Origin: Variovorax sp. WS11
Lineage (GTDB): Bacteria; Pseudomonadota; Gammaproteobacteria; Burkholderiales; Burkholderiaceae_C
Direction: 5' to 3'
DNA length: 64,000 nt
NCBI RefSeq assembly: GCF_010499245.1
Contig: NZ_JAAGOW010000003.1
Coordinates: forward strand, 1-64,000
The notes under the pieces are model-generated. The model had not been told where the DNA came from. It searched no databases and worked only from the letters and a program-made list of their open reading frames with translations. The translations under genes were made by a program, and so were the position numbers. Positions 51,685 through 60,444 of this stretch are shown here, piece by piece. Numbering within the stretch: position 1 is the first letter of the stretch; the number at the start of each line of letters is the position of its first letter.

Positions 51685-53955
51685 TCAGTCCGGCACCAGC
51701 GTCATGCTGGTGCGCAGCCCGCCCGTCGCCGAAGGTCCGACCCACAGGTCGAACTGGCCCGGCTCCACCGTCGGCGTCATGGACTGCCCGATGAACATCA
51801 GGTCGGCCCGCGTGAGCGTGAACTCGACCGTGGCCGACTGGCCCGCGGGAATGCGCAGCTTGCGGAAGCCCTTGAGCTCGCGCACCGGCCGCGTGATGCT
51901 GGCCGCGCGGTTGCCGATGTAGAGCTGCGCCACCTCCTCGGCATCGCGCTGGCCGGTGTTGGTGATGCGCGCGCGCACGGTCGTCGTGCCGTTCCAGTCC
52001 AAGCGCGCGGGGCTGATCTCGAGCGCGTCGTAGCGCACCCGTGCATAGCCCAGGCCCTGGCCGAAGGCGAAGGCCGGATCGTTGCTCGCGTCCAGGTAGC
52101 GCGCCTTGTAGAAGGTGGCCGGCGCATCGGCCAGCTGCGGCCGGCCGGTGCGCTTGTGGGCGTAGTAGTAGGGCACCTGGCCGGGCGTCTGCGGAAAGCT
52201 CACCGGCAGCCGGCCCGAGGGATTGACGTCGCCGAAGAGCACGTCGGAAATGGCGGGCCCGGTCTGCGAGCCGAGGAACCAGGTGACCAGGATGGCGCGC
52301 GCATCGCGCACCGCGCCACGCAGCGCCAGCGCGCGGCCGTTGCGCAGCAGCACCACCACCGGCTTGCCGGTGGCGGCAACGGCCTCGGCCAGCGCTTGCT
52401 GCGCTTGCGGAATCTCGATGTCGCTGCGTGAGCGGGCTTCGCCGGACATCTGCTCGTTCTCGCCGATGGACAGCAGCACCACGTCGGCCTCGCGCGCGGC
52501 CGCCACCGCTGCCGCGATGCCGCCGGGGATGGGCGTCTCCACGTTGGCGCCGCGCACCACCGTCAGCAGCTCGGGCGAGGCGAGCGACTGCCGGATCGCC
52601 TGCTCGATGCCCGTGGGCGGCTGCTGGCCGGGGAAGATGCGCCAGGGGCCGAACAGGTCCTCGGCGCCGGCGAAGGGGCCGATCAGCGCAATGCGCTTGC
52701 CCGACTTCGGCAAGGGCAGCACTTCGTTGTCGTTGCGCAGCATCACGATCGAGCGGCCCGCCGCCTCGCGCGCCAGCACCTGGTGCGCGGCGGCGTCGAA
52801 GCGCGGGCCCGGCGTGTCTTCGAGGCCGCGGAAGGGATGGTCGAAGAGTCCGAGCCGCTGCTTGATCCGCAGCACGCGCCGCACCGCATCGTCGAGCTGC
52901 GACATCGGCACCTCGCCCGCGGCGATCAGGCCGGGCAGGTACTTCATGTACAGACCGCTCTGCATGCTGACGTCGGTGCCGGCCATGAAGGCGCGCTTGG
53001 CAGCCTCGCGCCCGTCGGCCGCGAAGCCGTGCGCGATCAGCTCCTCGTCGGCGGTGTAGTCCGAGACCACGAAGCCCTGGAAGCCCCATTCCTCGCGCAG
53101 CACGCCGGTCAGCAGCGCGCGGTTGGCGTTGGAGGGAATGCCGCCGATCTCGTTGAAGGCGCTCATGATCGACAGCGCGCCGGCATCGATGGCGGAGCGG
53201 AAGGGCGGCAGGTAGACCTCGCGCAGCGTGCGCTCCGAGAGATCGACCGCGTTGTAGTCCAGCCCGCCCTCGGCCGCGCCGTAGCCGGCGAAGTGCTTGG
53301 GCGTGGCCAGCATCGCGTCGGCGCGTCCGAGCTCCGGGCCCTGGAAGCCGCGCACGCGCGCGGCGGCGAACTGCCGGCCCAGGAAGACGTCCTCGCCCGC
53401 GCCCTCGATGCCGCGGCCCCAGCGCGCGTCGCGCGCGATGTCCACCATCGGCGCGAAGGTCCAGCGGAAGCCGTCGGCCGTGGCCTCCACCGCGGAGGCA
53501 TGCGCGGTGCGCTCGGCCAGCGCCGGCTCCCAGCTCGCGGCCTCGGCCAGCGGCACCGGAAACACGGTGCGAAAGCCGTGGATGATGTCTGCGCCGAAGA
53601 TGAGCGGGATGCCCAGGCGCGACTCCTTCACCGCCGCCTGCTGGGCGCGGCGCTTGCCCTCGAGGCCCTCGTTGTTGAAGAGGCCGGTCACGCGGCCGGC
53701 GCGGATCTGCGCCAGCTGTTCCTCCTCGCTCTGGCGCGCGCCCTGTGGGTTGGCCACGGTGTCGACGGCGGCGGGGGCATAGAGGCTCAGCTGGCCCACC
53801 TTCTCTTCCACCGTCATGCGCGCGATCAGCGACTCGATGCGCGTCAGCGACACCGGGTCGAGCCCACCGGGTGACAGGCGGGTGGCGCAGGCGCTGAGGA
53901 GGGAGAGGAGAAGAAGGGCGAGGGCGAGGCGGAAGGATCTGCTGCGAACGCTCAT
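51685..53955 (-). CDS. bglX: Glycoside hydrolase family 3 lipoprotein (beta-glucosidase BglX-like)
   Basis: A 756-residue GH3 enzyme: the N-terminal TIM barrel carries the catalytic Asp in VVSDYTADEE near residue 298, with substrate motifs FGADIIHGFRTVFPVPLAEA and KHFAGYGAAEGGLDYN. The alpha/beta sandwich and C-terminal fibronectin-like domain follow (LYIGNRAASITRPVRELKGF). The signal ends in the lipobox SLLSAC (Cys near residue 22), so it is probably anchored in the outer membrane facing the periplasm. A second ATG at 53964 gives three more residues. Expected activity is hydrolysis of beta-linked glucosides or similar oligosaccharides. Confidence 0.9.
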   Translation of the reverse strand: MSVRSRSFRLALALLLLSLLSACATRLSPGGLDPVSLTRIESLIARMTVEEKVGQLSLYAPAAVDTVANPQGARQSEEEQLAQIRAGRVTGLFNNEGLEGKRRAQQAAVKESRLGIPLIFGADIIHGFRTVFPVPLAEAASWEPALAERTAHASAVEATADGFRWTFAPMVDIARDARWGRGIEGAGEDVFLGRQFAAARVRGFQGPELGRADAMLATPKHFAGYGAAEGGLDYNAVDLSERTLREVYLPPFRSAIDAGALSIMSAFNEIGGIPSNANRALLTGVLREEWGFQGFVVSDYTADEELIAHGFAADGREAAKRAFMAGTDVSMQSGLYMKYLPGLIAAGEVPMSQLDDAVRRVLRIKQRLGLFDHPFRGLEDTPGPRFDAAAHQVLAREAAGRSIVMLRNDNEVLPLPKSGKRIALIGPFAGAEDLFGPWRIFPGQQPPTGIEQAIRQSLASPELLTVVRGANVETPIPGGIAAAVAAAREADVVLLSIGENEQMSGEARSRSDIEIPQAQQALAEAVAATGKPVVVLLRNGRALALRGAVRDARAILVTWFLGSQTGPAISDVLFGDVNPSGRLPVSFPQTPGQVPYYYAHKRTGRPQLADAPATFYKARYLDASNDPAFAFGQGLGYARVRYDALEISPARLDWNGTTTVRARITNTGQRDAEEVAQLYIGNRAASITRPVRELKGFRKLRIPAGQSATVEFTLTRADLMFIGQSMTPTVEPGQFDLWVGPSATGGLRTSMTLVPD

Positions 53956-54034
53956 CGGCGCCATTGTCGCGTGCCTGGGCAATACACCCCCGCTTGCGTC
54001 GGGCATCGGAGCCGGCACGGGCACAATCCGCGCC

Positions 54035-55510
54035 ATGAGGCAATGGTGGCGCACGCAGGCTGGCTGGTGGCTCGCAGGGCTGCTGCTCGCCGGCGCCGGC
54101 GCGGCCTGGATCGCGCGCGCCGAGCTGGCGCAGCTGCACGAGGACTTCGAGGTCAACGGCCGCATCGCGCACCGGCTCATGAGCCAGCAGGTGGTGCAGT
54201 ACGACGCGGTGCTGGCCACGCTGGCGCTGCTGGCCCCGGCGCCCGATGCCGAGCGGCCGGAGCAGCGGCTGTCGGCGGTCTATCCCTCGATCCTCGGCGT
54301 CGAGCGGCGCGAGGGCGGCGCGGCCTGGTCCGATCCCGCGCTCGCCGCCGCGGAGACGAAGTCGCGCGAGCTCCGGCGCCCCGAGCTTGCGAGCCAGGAC
54401 CTGGCGAAGGGCCGCTACCGGCTGGTGATCGGCGCCACGCCTGCCAGCTATGCGCTGGACATCGACCTCGCGGGCACGGTGCCTTCGCGCGATTGGCCGA
54501 TGGACCCCAAGACCAGCCCGGTGCGCGTGGTGCTGGAACGCGCGGGGCAGCAGTTCGTGGTGCAGCCCGGGCGGCCGGCAACGCCGCAGGGCTGGCCCTT
54601 TTCCTTCCGCAAGGCGCTGGCCTCGGACAGCCAGCCTTTCGACCTGGTGGCCGAGCGCCACGTGTCCTGGGGCGAACTGCCCTGGGCCTGGATGCTGGCA
54701 TGGGCCGGCGCCATGGGCGCGGTGCTGTGGGGCGCCCGCGCGCTGCAGCGCCAGCGCGTCGAGCGCCGGCGCGCGGAGGAGCTGCTGCGGCTGGGCCAGG
54801 TCGCGCGGCTCAATGCGCTGGGCGAGCTCGCGGCGGGCATGGCGCACGAGCTCAACCAGCCGTTGACGGCGGTGCTGGCCAACACGCAGGCGGCACGCCG
54901 GCTGCTCGACGAGGACCCGCCCGAGCTCGCGACCGCGCGCGGGGCGATGCAGCAGGCGGCCGAGCAGGCGCGCCGTGCCGCCGACGTCGTGGGGCGCCTG
55001 CGCCGCGTGATCGAGCGCCCCGGCCAGGCCGGCGCCGCCAGGCCGGTGCCGCTGCAGGAAGCGGTGCGCAGCGCCCTGCACCTGCTGGCGCCGGAGTTCG
55101 ACAAGCGCGCTATCGCGCCGGTGCTCGAAGGCGCGCAGCAGGCGCCGGTCAGCGTGCAGGCCGAGCCGGTGGCGCTGGAGCAGATAGTCCACAACCTGCT
55201 GATGAACGCGCTGCAGGCGCTCGACGAGCTGCCGGCCGGCGAGCGGCAGCTGCGGCTCGCGGTCGAGCGCCAGGGCGGGCAGGGCGTGCTGCGCGTGAGC
55301 GACAACGGTCGCGGCATCGCGCCCGAGCTGCTGGCGCGCATCTTCGAGCCCTTCTTCAGCACGCGCGAAGGCGGACTGGGCCTGGGCCTGAGCCTGTGCG
55401 AGACGCTGGCCGGCGCGATGGGCGGCACGCTGGCCGCGGAGCCGGAGCTGCCGCGCGGCGCGCGCTTCACGCTGCGGCTGCCGCTGGCGATGCAGGAAGG
55501 CCAGACATGA
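54035..55510 (+). CDS. Membrane sensor histidine kinase (DctB/FixL-type)
   Basis: A 491-residue kinase. An N-terminal helix (GWWLAGLLLAGAGAAWIARA) and a second helix near residue 215 (AWMLAWAGAMGAVLWGARAL) enclose a periplasmic sensor region of about 185 residues. The H-box is MAHELNQPLTAVLANTQAAR with phosphoacceptor His near residue 271, and the ATPase domain shows NLLMNALQAL, DNGRGI and GGLGLGLSLCE. The stop overlaps the response-regulator start as ATGA. The 80-base divergent spacer to the GH3 gene likely holds promoters. The ligand of the periplasmic domain is not known. Confidence 0.9.
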   Translation: MRQWWRTQAGWWLAGLLLAGAGAAWIARAELAQLHEDFEVNGRIAHRLMSQQVVQYDAVLATLALLAPAPDAERPEQRLSAVYPSILGVERREGGAAWSDPALAAAETKSRELRRPELASQDLAKGRYRLVIGATPASYALDIDLAGTVPSRDWPMDPKTSPVRVVLERAGQQFVVQPGRPATPQGWPFSFRKALASDSQPFDLVAERHVSWGELPWAWMLAWAGAMGAVLWGARALQRQRVERRRAEELLRLGQVARLNALGELAAGMAHELNQPLTAVLANTQAARRLLDEDPPELATARGAMQQAAEQARRAADVVGRLRRVIERPGQAGAARPVPLQEAVRSALHLLAPEFDKRAIAPVLEGAQQAPVSVQAEPVALEQIVHNLLMNALQALDELPAGERQLRLAVERQGGQGVLRVSDNGRGIAPELLARIFEPFFSTREGGLGLGLSLCETLAGAMGGTLAAEPELPRGARFTLRLPLAMQEGQT

Positions 55511-56133
55511 CGAATGAGCCGCAGTCGCCGCTGGTCCACCTGATCGACGACGACCAGGCGGTGCGCGAGAGCCTGGCCCTGCTCATCGGCACAGTGGGCC
55601 TGCGCACCGAGAGCTGGTCGGACCCGCAGGCCTTCATCGCGGGCTTCGACCGCAGCGGCATCGGCGCCATCGTGCTCGACGTGCGCATGCCCGGCATCAG
55701 CGGGCTCGCGGTGCTCGACACGCTGGTCGCGCAGGGCGTGGACCAGCCGGTGATCATGCTGACCGGCCACGGCACGGTGGAGATGTGCCGGCGTGCCTTC
55801 AAGGCCGGCGCGGCGGAGTTCCTCGAGAAGCCGGTCGACGACGAGCAGTTGCTCGAAGCCCTGCAGCAGGCGGTGCGCCAGCATGTGCGCTCGCGCGAGC
55901 GGACCCAGGCCGACCAGGCGGCGCGCGAGCGGCACGCGCAGCTCTCCGAGCGCGAGCGCGAGGTGCTGCGATTCATCGTCGAGGGGCTGACGAACAAGGA
56001 GATCGCGCGCACGCTGGCGCTGTCGCCGCGCACGGTCGAGACCCACCGCGCCAACCTGTTCGCCAAGCTGGGCTGCGAATCGCTGGCGCAGCTGATCCGC
56101 CGTTACGCCACGCTGGCCGGCGATGCTCCGTAG
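55507..56133 (+). CDS. FixJ/NarL-type response regulator
   Basis: A 208-residue two-domain regulator: receiver with Asp58 in VLDVRMPG, the LTGHGTVEM region and Lys in LEKPVDDE, and a LuxR-type HTH (LSEREREVLRFIVEGLTNKE, TLALSPRTVETHRANLFAKL). It is the partner of the preceding kinase with a 4-base overlap. Its stop codon lies inside a perfect 14-bp palindrome (56128-56141), which may be its own binding site controlling the next gene. Confidence 0.92.
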   Translation: MTNEPQSPLVHLIDDDQAVRESLALLIGTVGLRTESWSDPQAFIAGFDRSGIGAIVLDVRMPGISGLAVLDTLVAQGVDQPVIMLTGHGTVEMCRRAFKAGAAEFLEKPVDDEQLLEALQQAVRQHVRSRERTQADQAARERHAQLSEREREVLRFIVEGLTNKEIARTLALSPRTVETHRANLFAKLGCESLAQLIRRYATLAGDAP

Positions 56134-56141
56134 TTCTACGG
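56128..56141. promoter_or_regulatory. Palindromic candidate operator CCGTAG-TT-CTACGG
   Basis: The perfect palindrome CCGTAG-TT-CTACGG overlaps the regulator stop codon. A related CGTAGCCGTACG lies at 56150-56161. Both are about 90-125 bases upstream of the GlcG/HbpS-like gene. LuxR-type response regulators often bind such inverted repeats of about 7 bases, so the neighbouring FixJ-type protein is the natural candidate. Confidence 0.5.
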
Positions 56142-56251
56142 AGGCCGGGCGTAGCCGTACGAATGGCGGCGGCGGGGCGCGATTCCTACAGTGGCGGTGC
56201 GGTCGGCAAGGAGCCGGCGCATCACACCCAACCACCTTCGGAGAACTCTTC

Positions 56252-56770
56252 ATGCATTCGTCCCTTCGCCTCGGCGCGCTCGCCGTCTCGCTCGCTTTCA
56301 GTGCGCTGAGCGTGCAGGCCCAGCAAGCCCCGGCCAGCGCCCCGGCCGTGCGCACCGAGCGCAACCTCTCGCTGGAGCTTGCGAACCAGATCGCCACGGC
56401 CACCGTGGCAGCCTGCGCGGCCAACGGCTACGCGGTCGCGGCGACCGTGGTCGACCGCGCCGGCGTCGTGCGCGCGGTGCAGCGCGCCGATACCGCGGGC
56501 TCGCACACCCTGGCGGCCAGCGAGCGCAAGGCCTGGACCTCGGCCTCGGCCAAGGCGCCCACGCTGGCGATGATGGAGAACGCGCAGAAGAATCCGGCCG
56601 CGGCCAACCTCGTGAACATCCCCGGCTTCCTGCTGCTCGGCGGCGGCGTGCCGGTCAAGGTCGGCAACGAGGTCATCGGCGCGGTCGGCGTCGGCGGCGC
56701 ACCCGGCGGGCACCTCGACGAGCAATGCGCCAACGCGGGCATCGAGAAGGTCAAGGCGCAGCTCGGTTGA
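56252..56770 (+). CDS. Secreted GlcG/HbpS-like heme-binding family protein
   Basis: A 172-residue protein with signal peptide (MHSSLRLGALAVSLAFSALS, cleavage after VQA). The mature part is a GlcG/HbpS-like (DUF336) domain: LSLELANQIATATVAACAAN, YAVAATVVDRAGVVRAVQRA, NIPGFLLLGGGVPVKVGNEV and GAVGVGGAPGGHLDEQCANA. HbpS of Streptomyces binds heme and modulates a sensor kinase; the proximity of a sensor kinase and regulator just upstream makes a similar accessory role attractive but unproven. Confidence 0.83.
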   Translation: MHSSLRLGALAVSLAFSALSVQAQQAPASAPAVRTERNLSLELANQIATATVAACAANGYAVAATVVDRAGVVRAVQRADTAGSHTLAASERKAWTSASAKAPTLAMMENAQKNPAAANLVNIPGFLLLGGGVPVKVGNEVIGAVGVGGAPGGHLDEQCANAGIEKVKAQLG

Positions 56771-56775
56771 GCGCG

Positions 56776-57471
56776 ATGAAGGCCGTGCATCGCTGGTGCC
56801 TTGCCTTGGCCGCGCTTGCGATCGGCGCCGCAGCGCCGGTCGCGGCACAGGTCCCTCCCTCGGCAGCGGAGGTGCTCGCCTACGAGGGCGTGCACCAGGC
56901 CGCGTGGCGCGGCGACCTGGCGCGGCTCAAGGCGCTGGTCGCAGCCGGCGCCGACCTGGAGGCGCGCGACGGCCGCGGCCGCACGGCCCTGCACGTGGCG
57001 ACGCATGCGCGCCAGCGCGAGGCGATCCGCCAGCTCGCGCAGGCCGGCGCGAAGCTCGACGTGCTCGAGGACGACCGTTACGACGCGATCACCATCGCCG
57101 CCGTGGCCGACGACCCGGCCACGCTCTCGCTGCTGCTGTCGCTGGGCGCCAGCCCGCGCCAGACCACCAGCCGCTACGACGGCACCGCGCTGATCGCCGC
57201 CGCGCACCTCGGGCATGACGAGGTGGTGCGGCGCCTGATCGCGGCCGGCGCGCCGCTGGACCATGTCAACAACCTGCACTGGACCGCGCTGATCGAATCC
57301 ATCGTGCTCGGCGATGGCGGGCCGCGGCACCAGCGCACGCTGGCGGCTCTTGTCGATGCCGGCGCCAACCTGCAGCTGGCCGACCGGCAGGGCAACACGC
57401 CCCTGCGGCTGGCGCGTCAACGAGGCTACGCGGCCATGGTCGGCAAACTCGAGGCGGCCGGCGCGAAGTAG
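56776..57471 (+). CDS. Exported ankyrin-repeat protein
   Basis: A 231-residue protein with a signal peptide (cleavage after VAAQ near residue 25) and about five ankyrin repeats, for example GDLARLKALVAAGADLEARD, GRTALHVATHARQREAIRQL, TALIAAAHLGHDEVVRRLIA and GNTPLRLARQRGYAAMVGKL. It starts 5 bases after the GlcG-like gene and is likely in the same transcript. Small periplasmic ankyrin proteins of proteobacteria often accompany catalase or peroxidase functions; here only the general protein-interaction role can be claimed. Confidence 0.85.
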   Translation: MKAVHRWCLALAALAIGAAAPVAAQVPPSAAEVLAYEGVHQAAWRGDLARLKALVAAGADLEARDGRGRTALHVATHARQREAIRQLAQAGAKLDVLEDDRYDAITIAAVADDPATLSLLLSLGASPRQTTSRYDGTALIAAAHLGHDEVVRRLIAAGAPLDHVNNLHWTALIESIVLGDGGPRHQRTLAALVDAGANLQLADRQGNTPLRLARQRGYAAMVGKLEAAGAK

Positions 57472-57512
57472 AGCGCCTCGCGGACAATGGGCAATCACGA
57501 GGAGGTCCGCCC

Positions 57513-58160
57513 ATGTACATGCCGCCCCATTTCAACAGCCAGGACCGCGCCATCGCCGCGGAACTGATGCGCGCCCATCCCTTCGCCAGCCTGATCTCGA
57601 CCGACGACGACGGCCTGCCCTTCGTCACGCACCTGCCGCTGGTGCTGGATGACCGCGGCGAGGAGGGCGGCTTCGCGCTGCTGGGCCACTGCGCCAAGCC
57701 CAATCCGCAGTGGCGCTACCTGCAGGCGCGGCCCAAGGCGGTGGCGACCTTTCTCGGGCCGCATGCCTACATGTCGCCCTCGGTCTACCCGGACCTGGCG
57801 CGCGTGCCGACCTGGAACTACCTGGCCGTGCACTGCACCGTCGAAGCCCGGCTGATCGAGACGCCGGTCGAGAAGGACGCGCTGCTCAAGCGCCTGATCG
57901 GCGAGCACGAGCCGGCCTATGCCCAGCAGTGGCGCGACCTGGGCGAAGAGTTCCAGCTCAAGATGCTCAACGGCATCGTCGGCTTCGAGCTTCAGGTGAC
58001 GGTGCTGCAATGCAAGCTCAAGCTCAACCAGCACCGGCGCGAGGCGCATGCCGCGACGTACGCGCGCTACAGCACGGGCACGCCGGACGAGCAGGCGCTG
58101 GCAGCCTGGATGCAGCGGCTCGGCATGAAGACCGATGCGGCGCAGGCGCAGGAGAACTGA
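57513..58160 (+). CDS. PaiB-like FMN-binding split-barrel protein
   Basis: A 215-residue protein of the FMN-binding negative transcriptional regulator family (PaiB). It begins MYMPPHFNSQDRAIAAELMR and contains HPFASLISTDDDGLPFVTHL and ATFLGPHAYMSPSVYPDLAR-like segments and VPTWNYLAVHCTVEARLIE, which define the family. GAGGAGG precedes the ATG. The fold is that of flavin-binding pyridoxamine oxidase-like proteins; despite the family name, a direct role in DNA binding is doubtful. It is transcribed with the next three genes. Confidence 0.88.
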   Translation: MYMPPHFNSQDRAIAAELMRAHPFASLISTDDDGLPFVTHLPLVLDDRGEEGGFALLGHCAKPNPQWRYLQARPKAVATFLGPHAYMSPSVYPDLARVPTWNYLAVHCTVEARLIETPVEKDALLKRLIGEHEPAYAQQWRDLGEEFQLKMLNGIVGFELQVTVLQCKLKLNQHRREAHAATYARYSTGTPDEQALAAWMQRLGMKTDAAQAQEN

Positions 58161-58163
58161 AGG

Positions 58164-58376
58164 ATGCGCGCGCTCGGATTGATCGGACTGGTGCTCGCCC
58201 TCGTGATCGCCGGCGTGCTCGTCAAGAAGCAGATGGGCGGCATGGCCGGCGGCGCACCGGCCGCTCCCGATGGGCGCGCGCCGGTGTCGCAGCCCCGGCA
58301 GGTCCAGCAGCAGTTCCAGCAATCGCTGGACGCCGCGATGCAGCAGCCGCGCCCGGTCCCCGATGACGCCAAGTGA
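58164..58376 (+). CDS. Small membrane-anchored hypothetical protein
   Basis: A 70-residue protein whose first 20 residues form one hydrophobic segment (RALGLIGLVLALVIAGVLVK), followed by a proline- and glutamine-rich tail (QPRQVQQQFQQSLDAAMQQP). It starts 3 bases after the PaiB-like gene and overlaps the tadA start by 14 bases. A conserved small protein upstream of tadA would explain its place; no function is known to me. Confidence 0.7.
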   Translation: MRALGLIGLVLALVIAGVLVKKQMGGMAGGAPAAPDGRAPVSQPRQVQQQFQQSLDAAMQQPRPVPDDAK

Positions 58377-59442
58377 CGAGCACTGGATGCGCCTCGCGCT
58401 CGACGAGGCGCGCCGCGCCGCAGAAGCCGGCGAGGTGCCTGTCGGCGCCGTGCTCGTGAAGGAGGGCCGGCTGGTCGCCACCGGTCGCAACGCCCCGGTC
58501 GCGTCCAGCGACCCAAGCGCCCATGCCGAGATGAATGCGCTGCGCGCGGCCGGCGTGACGCTCCGCAACTACCGGCTCGACGGCTGCGAGCTCTACGTGA
58601 CCCTGGAGCCGTGCGCGATGTGCGCGGGTGCGTTGCTGCACGCGCGGCTCGCGCGGGTGGTGTTCGGCGCAGCCGATCCGAAGACCGGCGCGGCCGGCTC
58701 GGTGCTCGACCTGTTCGCCCTGCAGCAGCTCAACCACCGCACCCAGGTGCAGGGCGGCGTGCTCGCGCCCGAGTGCCAGGCGCTGCTGCAGGACTTCTTC
58801 AAGGGCCGGCGCACCGCAGCGCGCGAGGCGGCCGAGCCTTTGCGCGACGATGCGCTGCGCACGCCGGCCGAGCGCTTCGATGCACTGGCGGACTACGGCT
58901 TCGCGCCGCGCTACGTCAGCGACCTGCCCGGCCAGCAGGGCTGGCGCATGCACTACCTCGACGAAGGGCCGTCCGATGCCGCCTGGGCCTGCCTGTGCCT
59001 GCACGGGCCGGGCGAGTGGAGCTACTTCTTCCGGCACCTTGCGCGCGAGCCCGGGCTGCGCGTCCTGGCGCCGGACCTGATCGGCTTCGGCCGCAGCGAC
59101 AAGCCCAAGCGCGAGGCCGTGCATCGCTGGGACTGGCACTGCGCCTTGCTGCTCGAATGGCTGGAGCGGCTGGAGCCGGGCCCGCTCGCGCTGGTGTACA
59201 GCGCCGGCGCCGCCGAGCTCGCGACGCTGCTCACGCAGGCCGCGCCGCAGGGCTTCGGCCTGGCGCTGGCCGCGCCCGATGGCCACGGAGATGCGGCGGC
59301 CGCCTGGCGCGTGCCTTTTCCCGACCGCGGCTACGAGGCCGCCTTGCGCGCGCTCGGCCCCATTCCCCAGGAGGTGTCCGGCCCCACCCCCGAGCAGGCT
59401 TCGCTGATCGCCCGAGAGGCAATGGGATACTTCGGCCCGTGA
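58363..59442 (+). CDS. tadA: tRNA adenosine(34) deaminase TadA fused to a truncated alpha/beta hydrolase
   Basis: A 359-residue fusion. Residues 1-160 are TadA, which converts A34 to inosine in tRNA-Arg: HAE with His54 and catalytic Glu56, and PCAMC with Cys84 and Cys87 as zinc ligands. Residues about 180-359 resemble the front half of a haloalkane dehalogenase-like hydrolase (LCLHGPGEWSYFFRHL, APDLIGFGRSDKPKR). The nucleophile position is VYSAG with Ser280 rather than the usual Gly-x-Asp/Ser-x-Gly. The C-terminal part with the catalytic His is missing, the chain ending at MGYFGP. The hydrolase half may therefore be non-catalytic. The stop overlaps the next start (GTGA). Confidence 0.88.
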   Translation: MTPSDEHWMRLALDEARRAAEAGEVPVGAVLVKEGRLVATGRNAPVASSDPSAHAEMNALRAAGVTLRNYRLDGCELYVTLEPCAMCAGALLHARLARVVFGAADPKTGAAGSVLDLFALQQLNHRTQVQGGVLAPECQALLQDFFKGRRTAAREAAEPLRDDALRTPAERFDALADYGFAPRYVSDLPGQQGWRMHYLDEGPSDAAWACLCLHGPGEWSYFFRHLAREPGLRVLAPDLIGFGRSDKPKREAVHRWDWHCALLLEWLERLEPGPLALVYSAGAAELATLLTQAAPQGFGLALAAPDGHGDAAAAWRVPFPDRGYEAALRALGPIPQEVSGPTPEQASLIAREAMGYFGP

Positions 59443-60383
59443 AGAAGAAGCACATCTACATCTACTCCCCCTCCAGCGCCGTGCGCGACAAGGCCGCCTT
59501 CCGGCGCGGCATCAAGCGGCTGCAGGCGCTGGGCCACGAGGTCGAGGTCGACGAGGCCACGCTGGACACCCATCAACGCTTCGCGGGCGACGACGCGACC
59601 CGCCTGGCGGCCATCGCCCGCGCCGCGGCCAGCCGGGCCGACGTGGCGCTGATCTCGCGCGGCGGCTACGGCCTCACGCGCATCCTCGACGCCATTCCCT
59701 ACAAGGCGGTCGCCAAGGCCATCGAGCGCGGCACCGAGTTCGTCGGCCTGAGCGACTTCACCGCGCTCCAGAGCGCGCTGCTGGCGAAGACAGGCGCGGT
59801 GAGCTGGCAGGGCCCCGCGGTGGGCGAGGACTTCGGCGCCGAGGACGGCGCCGACGACATCATGGAAGCCTGCTTCGACGACCTGCTGCACGGCCAGGGC
59901 GAAGGCACCGGATGGCGCGTGCCCAAGCGCGACGCCGAGGCGCTCGCCGGCTTTCGCGGCCTGCATGGCGCGACGCTGTGGGGCGGCAACCTCTGCGTGC
60001 TGGCGAGCCTGCTGGGCACGCCGTACTTCCCGGCGATCGACAAGGGCGTGCTCTTCCTGGAAGACGTGAACGAGCACCCCTACCGGGTGGAGCGCATGCT
60101 CGACCAGCTGCGCCATGCCGGCGTGCTGGCGCGCCAGAAGGCCGTGCTCTTCGGCCATTTCACCGGGGCGCGCAAGGTGCCGCACGACCGGGGCTTCGAC
60201 CTGCAGACGGTGGTCGCGCGGCTGCGCACGCTGATCAAGGCGCCGGTGCTCACGGGCCTGCCCTTCGGCCATGTCCCGACCAAGGTGCTGCTGCCCGTCG
60301 GCGCCCAGGTCGAGGTCGCGGCCGATGGGCGCGATGTCTTCATGGTGTGGGGCCACCGGCACGGGCATTCGCATTCGCACTGA
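59439..60383 (+). CDS. ldcA: Muramoyltetrapeptide LD-carboxypeptidase (peptidase S66)
   Basis: A 314-residue S66 peptidase that removes the terminal D-Ala from cell-wall tetrapeptides during recycling. Start is a GTG at 59439 overlapping the tadA-fusion stop. Family features: SRGGYGLTRILD near residue 73, the nucleophile Ser105 in GLSDFTALQ, Glu in LFLEDVNEHPYRVERM near 208 and His in GLPFGHVPTK near 280. It ends in a His-rich tail (GHRHGHSHSH). No signal peptide is seen, consistent with cytoplasmic recycling. Confidence 0.9.
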   Translation: MKKKHIYIYSPSSAVRDKAAFRRGIKRLQALGHEVEVDEATLDTHQRFAGDDATRLAAIARAAASRADVALISRGGYGLTRILDAIPYKAVAKAIERGTEFVGLSDFTALQSALLAKTGAVSWQGPAVGEDFGAEDGADDIMEACFDDLLHGQGEGTGWRVPKRDAEALAGFRGLHGATLWGGNLCVLASLLGTPYFPAIDKGVLFLEDVNEHPYRVERMLDQLRHAGVLARQKAVLFGHFTGARKVPHDRGFDLQTVVARLRTLIKAPVLTGLPFGHVPTKVLLPVGAQVEVAADGRDVFMVWGHRHGHSHSH

Positions 60384-60399
60384 ACGCACACCCAAAAAC

Positions 60400-60427
60400 A
60401 AAAGCCGCTGCACGGGCAGCGGCTTTT
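60400..60427. terminator. Bidirectional intrinsic terminator
   Basis: A 12-bp stem AAAAGCCGCTGC / GCAGCGGCTTTT around a 4-base loop, 16 bases after the LD-carboxypeptidase stop and 17 bases from the end of the convergent hypothetical gene. The plus strand ends in TTTT; the minus strand continues TTTTGTTTTT. It would end both transcripts. Confidence 0.85.
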
Positions 60428-60444
60428 GCGGGAGCTGAGGGCGC

